A stretch of DNA of 10,480 nucleotides from Synergistaceae bacterium. GTDB lineage: Bacteria; Synergistota; Synergistia; Synergistales; Synergistaceae. Every line of letters begins with the position of its first letter. The first letter of the stretch is position 1. The stretch spans positions 1 through 10,480 of the forward strand of contig JAISDQ010000241.1 of assembly GCA_031264605.1 (NCBI GenBank), read 5' to 3'. The position numbers were made by a program, and so were the translations under genes. Shown in pieces: positions 7,565-10,480 of the stretch. The notes beneath the pieces were generated by a model. It had not been told where the DNA came from. It ran no database searches and was given only the letters and a program-made list of their open reading frames with translations.

Positions 7565-7589
7565 CTCATCGCCGTCAAGGCGAAATGAG
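7565..7589 (+). other. RNA hairpin in the gap between the PilY1-like and EIIC-kinase genes
   Basis: CTCATCGCC at 7565-7573 pairs with GGCG plus ATGAG at 7579-7589, giving nine base pairs with a two-base AA bulge and a GTCAA loop. The bases after it are GTAATTTC, not a run of T, so it is not a standard intrinsic terminator. It sits 19 bases before the next ATG and ends about 8 bases before that gene's ribosome site. It could affect mRNA processing, partial termination or translation. Confidence 0.4.
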
Positions 7590-7608
7590 GTAATTTCGGG
7601 GGATTGCC

Positions 7609-10480
7609 ATGCGGCCTGTAGGACAGTTTGGTACTAAGCACAGCGGCGTCCTGTATTGGGCTAAAATGGCGAATTCCGAATACCTGAGTATCGTACGGAA
7701 CGCGCTGACCCTGACGCTGCCTATCGTCATCGCCGGGGCAGCCGCCGTTTTCGTCAATAATTTCCCGGTTGAGGCGTATCAGGATTTGATGCGCGGTTTT
7801 TTCGGGGAGGGCTGGCGGTCGTTCGGCGGATATGTCTGGAACGGGACTCTGGCTGTTCTGTCATTTGTCACGGTATTCACCATAGGTTACAGCATAGGCG
7901 AGCGCCATAACCTGAAAAACCCGATGGACGCGGTTCACCCCGTGATAGTCGGGCTGGTTTCCTTCTGCTCTCTTTTGGTTCTCACCGAGCCCGCGCCGAC
8001 CGACTTCGCGATCCCATACAACTGGGCGGGAGTAAACGGGCTGTTTCTCTCGATAATAGTGAGCACGGCGTCCGCCAGGCTGTTCATTAAATTGTTCGGT
8101 TTTCGCGCGCTGCGGGTGACATTTTTTTCGGAGGACGCCGGCGCGACCATGACGCGCGTCTTTTCGGCCATGATTCCGGTGACGATCGTCATAGGGTTGT
8201 TCGCGCTCTTCAAGGTTTTTATGGCCGCGATCGGGGTCGCGGACATCCACGCGCTCATATACGGTTTGATATCCCGCCCCTTCAAAGGGCTTGGCAACAA
8301 TCTCGCGACCGCGCTGCTTTATAACTTCGTCAGGCAGATACTCTGGTTCCTGGGCATACATGGTTCCAACGCCCTGGAACCGGTCATGAACGAGATATAC
8401 GTGCCGGCCTCCGCGGCAAACGCGATGGCGCTGGCCGCGGGGGCAAATCCGCCGTTTATTTTCACCAAGACGTTTTTCGACACGTACACTTCGATGGGCG
8501 GGGCCGGCAGCACGCTGTCGCTGATGGCGGCGCTTCTCGCCACAAAACGCAGGGGAAGCATGAACAGGCTGGCGCGGATATCGTTTCTTCCGGCTATGTT
8601 CAATATAAACGAGACGCTCATTTTCGGCCTGCCAGTAGTCCTGAATCCCATATATTTAATCCCTTTCGTAGCGGTTCCGATGGCGCTGACGCTTACGACA
8701 TACGGCGCGATGCGCCTCGGGCTTCTGCCGGTTTTCGCGGCGGAGGCCGCGTGGACCACGCCCGCGCTTGTCGGCGGTTACGCCGCGTCGGGCTCAGTTT
8801 CCGGCTGCATAATGCAATTGATCAATATTTACGTGGGTTTTCTGATATACCTGCCATTCGTGCGAATAGCGGAAAGCGCTCAGAAATACAGATTCAGCGT
8901 GAAGTACGGCGAACTCCTGCGCGCGGGCGGAAACCCGGAAAGCTCTTACGGAGCCGCCCTGATGCGGCGTCCGGGCGAGACGGGTTCGTTATCGAGCGTA
9001 TTGGTAAACGATCTTATGGAATCCATCAGGGAAAGCGAAAATCTGCTTCTGAAGAACGCGCCGGGCGTCATACTGATGTTCGACCTCCACTCCCGATTCC
9101 TGCTGGGAAGCGAAAGGGCGTCAGGGCTGCTGGGGTACGCCGGCGTCAGGGAGATGATGGGACTTCCTTTTGCGGAGCTGTTCGCTAAAGCGATGCCGGA
9201 AGAATGGATAGCCGCCGTCGGTGAAAAATGCGCGCGTGCCGTCGAGAATCTCGAATCTTTCAACTGGGAGGAAAACGTGACCCTGCGAGGGGAAGAGGAT
9301 GTCGTATTCCAGATAATGATAACCCCGGCGGAGGAACGAAACGGGGTTTGCCGCGGCGTAGTGGTGGCGTTGAACGATGTCACCGCGTTGTCAAAAGCGC
9401 TGAAACAGGCTGAGAAGGCGAGCGCCGCGAAATCCGATTTTTTGTCCAATATGAGCCACGAGATGCGCACTCCGATGAACGCGATAATCGGAATGACGGC
9501 CATAGCGAAATCCGCGTCCGAATCCGCGAAAAAAGACTACTGCCTCGACAAGATAGAGGGCGCGTCGAAACACCTGCTCGGGGTCATCAACGATATTCTC
9601 GACATGTCGAAGATAGAAGCGAACAAACTCGAGCTTTCCGTGGCGAGATTCAATTTCACTAAGATGCTGGACAATGTTGTCAACGTGATAAATTACCGCG
9701 CGGACGAAAAACATCAGGAACTGGCCGTCCGCGTCGACGAAACCATACCGCGCTTCCTGATGGGAGACGATCAGCGCGTCGCTCAGGTCACGGCGAATCT
9801 TCTATCCAACGCGGTTAAATTCACTCCGGAGAACGGGATCATACGCCTGAACGCGTTCAAAGAAAGAGATGACGGCGGCGAGGTTATCATAAGGGTAGAG
9901 GTTTCGGACACGGGCATAGGCATAAGCCCCGAGCAGAAATCGCGCCTGTTTCGCTCGTTCGAGCAGGCGGACAGCGGCACTTCGCGAAAATTCGGAGGGA
10001 CGGGATTGGGACTATCCATCTCGAAACGGATAGTCGGGCTGATGGGCGGCGATATATGGGTCGAATCCGAGCTTGGCAAAGGCTCGACATTTATCTTCAC
10101 TTTCAGGGCGGCGCGCGTTCCGGAGGGAGATTATCCCAGCCAGCGATCGCCGGACGCGAGGAATACGCCTGGCAATGAGGCTGAAACTTACGAGGGATGC
10201 TGCGTTTTGCTGGTGGACGACGTAGATGTAAATAGAGAGATAGTGATCGAGCTGCTGGCGCCGTCGCTGCTGTCCATAGACTGCGCGGAAAACGGCGCCG
10301 AGGCGCTGGCGATGTTCGCCGGTTCTCCTGAGAAGTACGACGTGATATTCATGGATGTCCATATGCCCGAGATGGACGGGTACGAAGCCACCCGCAGAAT
10401 TCGCGCGCTAAGCGCGCCCCGGGCCAAGACCACTCCCATCATAGCGATGACCGCGAACGTATTTCGCGAGGACGTCGAAA
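7609..10480 (+). CDS. PTS EIIC (cellobiose/chitobiose-type) permease fused to PAS-HisKA-HATPase-REC hybrid sensor kinase (3' end cut by window edge)
   Basis: Single open frame of 957 visible codons with no stop. The ATG at 7609 is the first in-frame start after TAA at 7591 and follows GGGGGA by five bases. Residues about 22-420 are a multi-spanning EIIC of the lactose/cellobiose/chitobiose family: W246-F-L-G-I-H251-G, and FNINET (331-336) followed by FGLPVVLNP and IPF. H251 and E335 have the same 84-residue spacing as the sugar-contacting His250 and Glu334 recalled for Bacillus cereus ChbC. A linker (about 425-477) leads to a PAS-like domain (about 478-592, ending DVT). HisKA carries phosphoacceptor H617 (SHEMRTP). 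HATPase_c shows N730/N734, DTGIGI (767-772) and GGTGLGL (796-802). The receiver has D870/D871, phosphoacceptor D916 (FMDVHMPEMDG) and T948; the window ends before its lysine. No EIIB or EIIA is visible. Likely an inner-membrane sugar-responsive kinase; whether it still transports is unknown. Domain calls are firm, the combined function is inferred. Confidence 0.95.
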   Translation, partial: MRPVGQFGTKHSGVLYWAKMANSEYLSIVRNALTLTLPIVIAGAAAVFVNNFPVEAYQDLMRGFFGEGWRSFGGYVWNGTLAVLSFVTVFTIGYSIGERHNLKNPMDAVHPVIVGLVSFCSLLVLTEPAPTDFAIPYNWAGVNGLFLSIIVSTASARLFIKLFGFRALRVTFFSEDAGATMTRVFSAMIPVTIVIGLFALFKVFMAAIGVADIHALIYGLISRPFKGLGNNLATALLYNFVRQILWFLGIHGSNALEPVMNEIYVPASAANAMALAAGANPPFIFTKTFFDTYTSMGGAGSTLSLMAALLATKRRGSMNRLARISFLPAMFNINETLIFGLPVVLNPIYLIPFVAVPMALTLTTYGAMRLGLLPVFAAEAAWTTPALVGGYAASGSVSGCIMQLINIYVGFLIYLPFVRIAESAQKYRFSVKYGELLRAGGNPESSYGAALMRRPGETGSLSSVLVNDLMESIRESENLLLKNAPGVILMFDLHSRFLLGSERASGLLGYAGVREMMGLPFAELFAKAMPEEWIAAVGEKCARAVENLESFNWEENVTLRGEEDVVFQIMITPAEERNGVCRGVVVALNDVTALSKALKQAEKASAAKSDFLSNMSHEMRTPMNAIIGMTAIAKSASESAKKDYCLDKIEGASKHLLGVINDILDMSKIEANKLELSVARFNFTKMLDNVVNVINYRADEKHQELAVRVDETIPRFLMGDDQRVAQVTANLLSNAVKFTPENGIIRLNAFKERDDGGEVIIRVEVSDTGIGISPEQKSRLFRSFEQADSGTSRKFGGTGLGLSISKRIVGLMGGDIWVESELGKGSTFIFTFRAARVPEGDYPSQRSPDARNTPGNEAETYEGCCVLLVDDVDVNREIVIELLAPSLLSIDCAENGAEALAMFAGSPEKYDVIFMDVHMPEMDGYEATRRIRALSAPRAKTTPIIAMTANVFREDVE

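Noticed and set aside
7561..7566. TATACT as a -10 box for the kinase gene
   Set aside because: No -35-like hexamer occurs 16-18 bases upstream; it is reported only as part of a weak extended -10 candidate.

Overview
The window reads as ordinary bacterial chromosome with three large genes and one long non-coding gap. Base composition is moderately GC-rich, estimated by eye. Arginine AGG/AGA and isoleucine ATA codons are used freely next to GC-rich synonyms, a mix I associate with Synergistota such as Cloacibacillus-like gut or sludge anaerobes. That placement is tentative; no rRNA or other strong phylogenetic marker is present. No tRNA, rRNA, insertion sequence, CRISPR array or phage gene was seen.

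Layout. (1) Positions 1-2039, minus strand: a methyl-accepting chemotaxis protein with two membrane segments, a periplasmic double-Cache sensor domain, HAMP and a long signalling hairpin. Its last codons lie beyond the left edge. (2) Positions 2040-2640: a 601-base divergent intergenic region. It holds a probable extended -10 promoter for the chemoreceptor, an isolated terminator-like hairpin, two tandem sigma-70-type promoter candidates facing right, and perfect inverted repeats lying on the second one. (3) Positions 2641-7542, plus strand: a 1633-residue exported PilY1/PilC-type protein, with a signal peptide, a degenerate N-terminal von Willebrand A-like region and a C-terminal PilY1 beta-propeller. 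(4) After a 66-base gap containing a hairpin, positions 7609-10480, plus strand: a gene open at the right edge. It encodes a PTS sugar permease (EIIC, cellobiose/chitobiose type) fused in one polypeptide to PAS, HisKA, HATPase_c and receiver domains.

The most notable item is the EIIC-hybrid histidine kinase fusion. The permease half keeps the His and Glu that coordinate sugar in the structurally known EIIC of this family. The phosphorylating EIIB/EIIA parts are absent from the visible gene, and a complete histidine kinase follows instead. This suggests a sugar permease used as the input domain of a phosphorelay, analogous in plan to the symporter-kinase CbrA. The adhesin-like PilY1 gene just upstream may share its transcript. 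The divergent chemoreceptor fits a theme of sensing and surface behaviour, but a regulatory link between the three genes is inference only.
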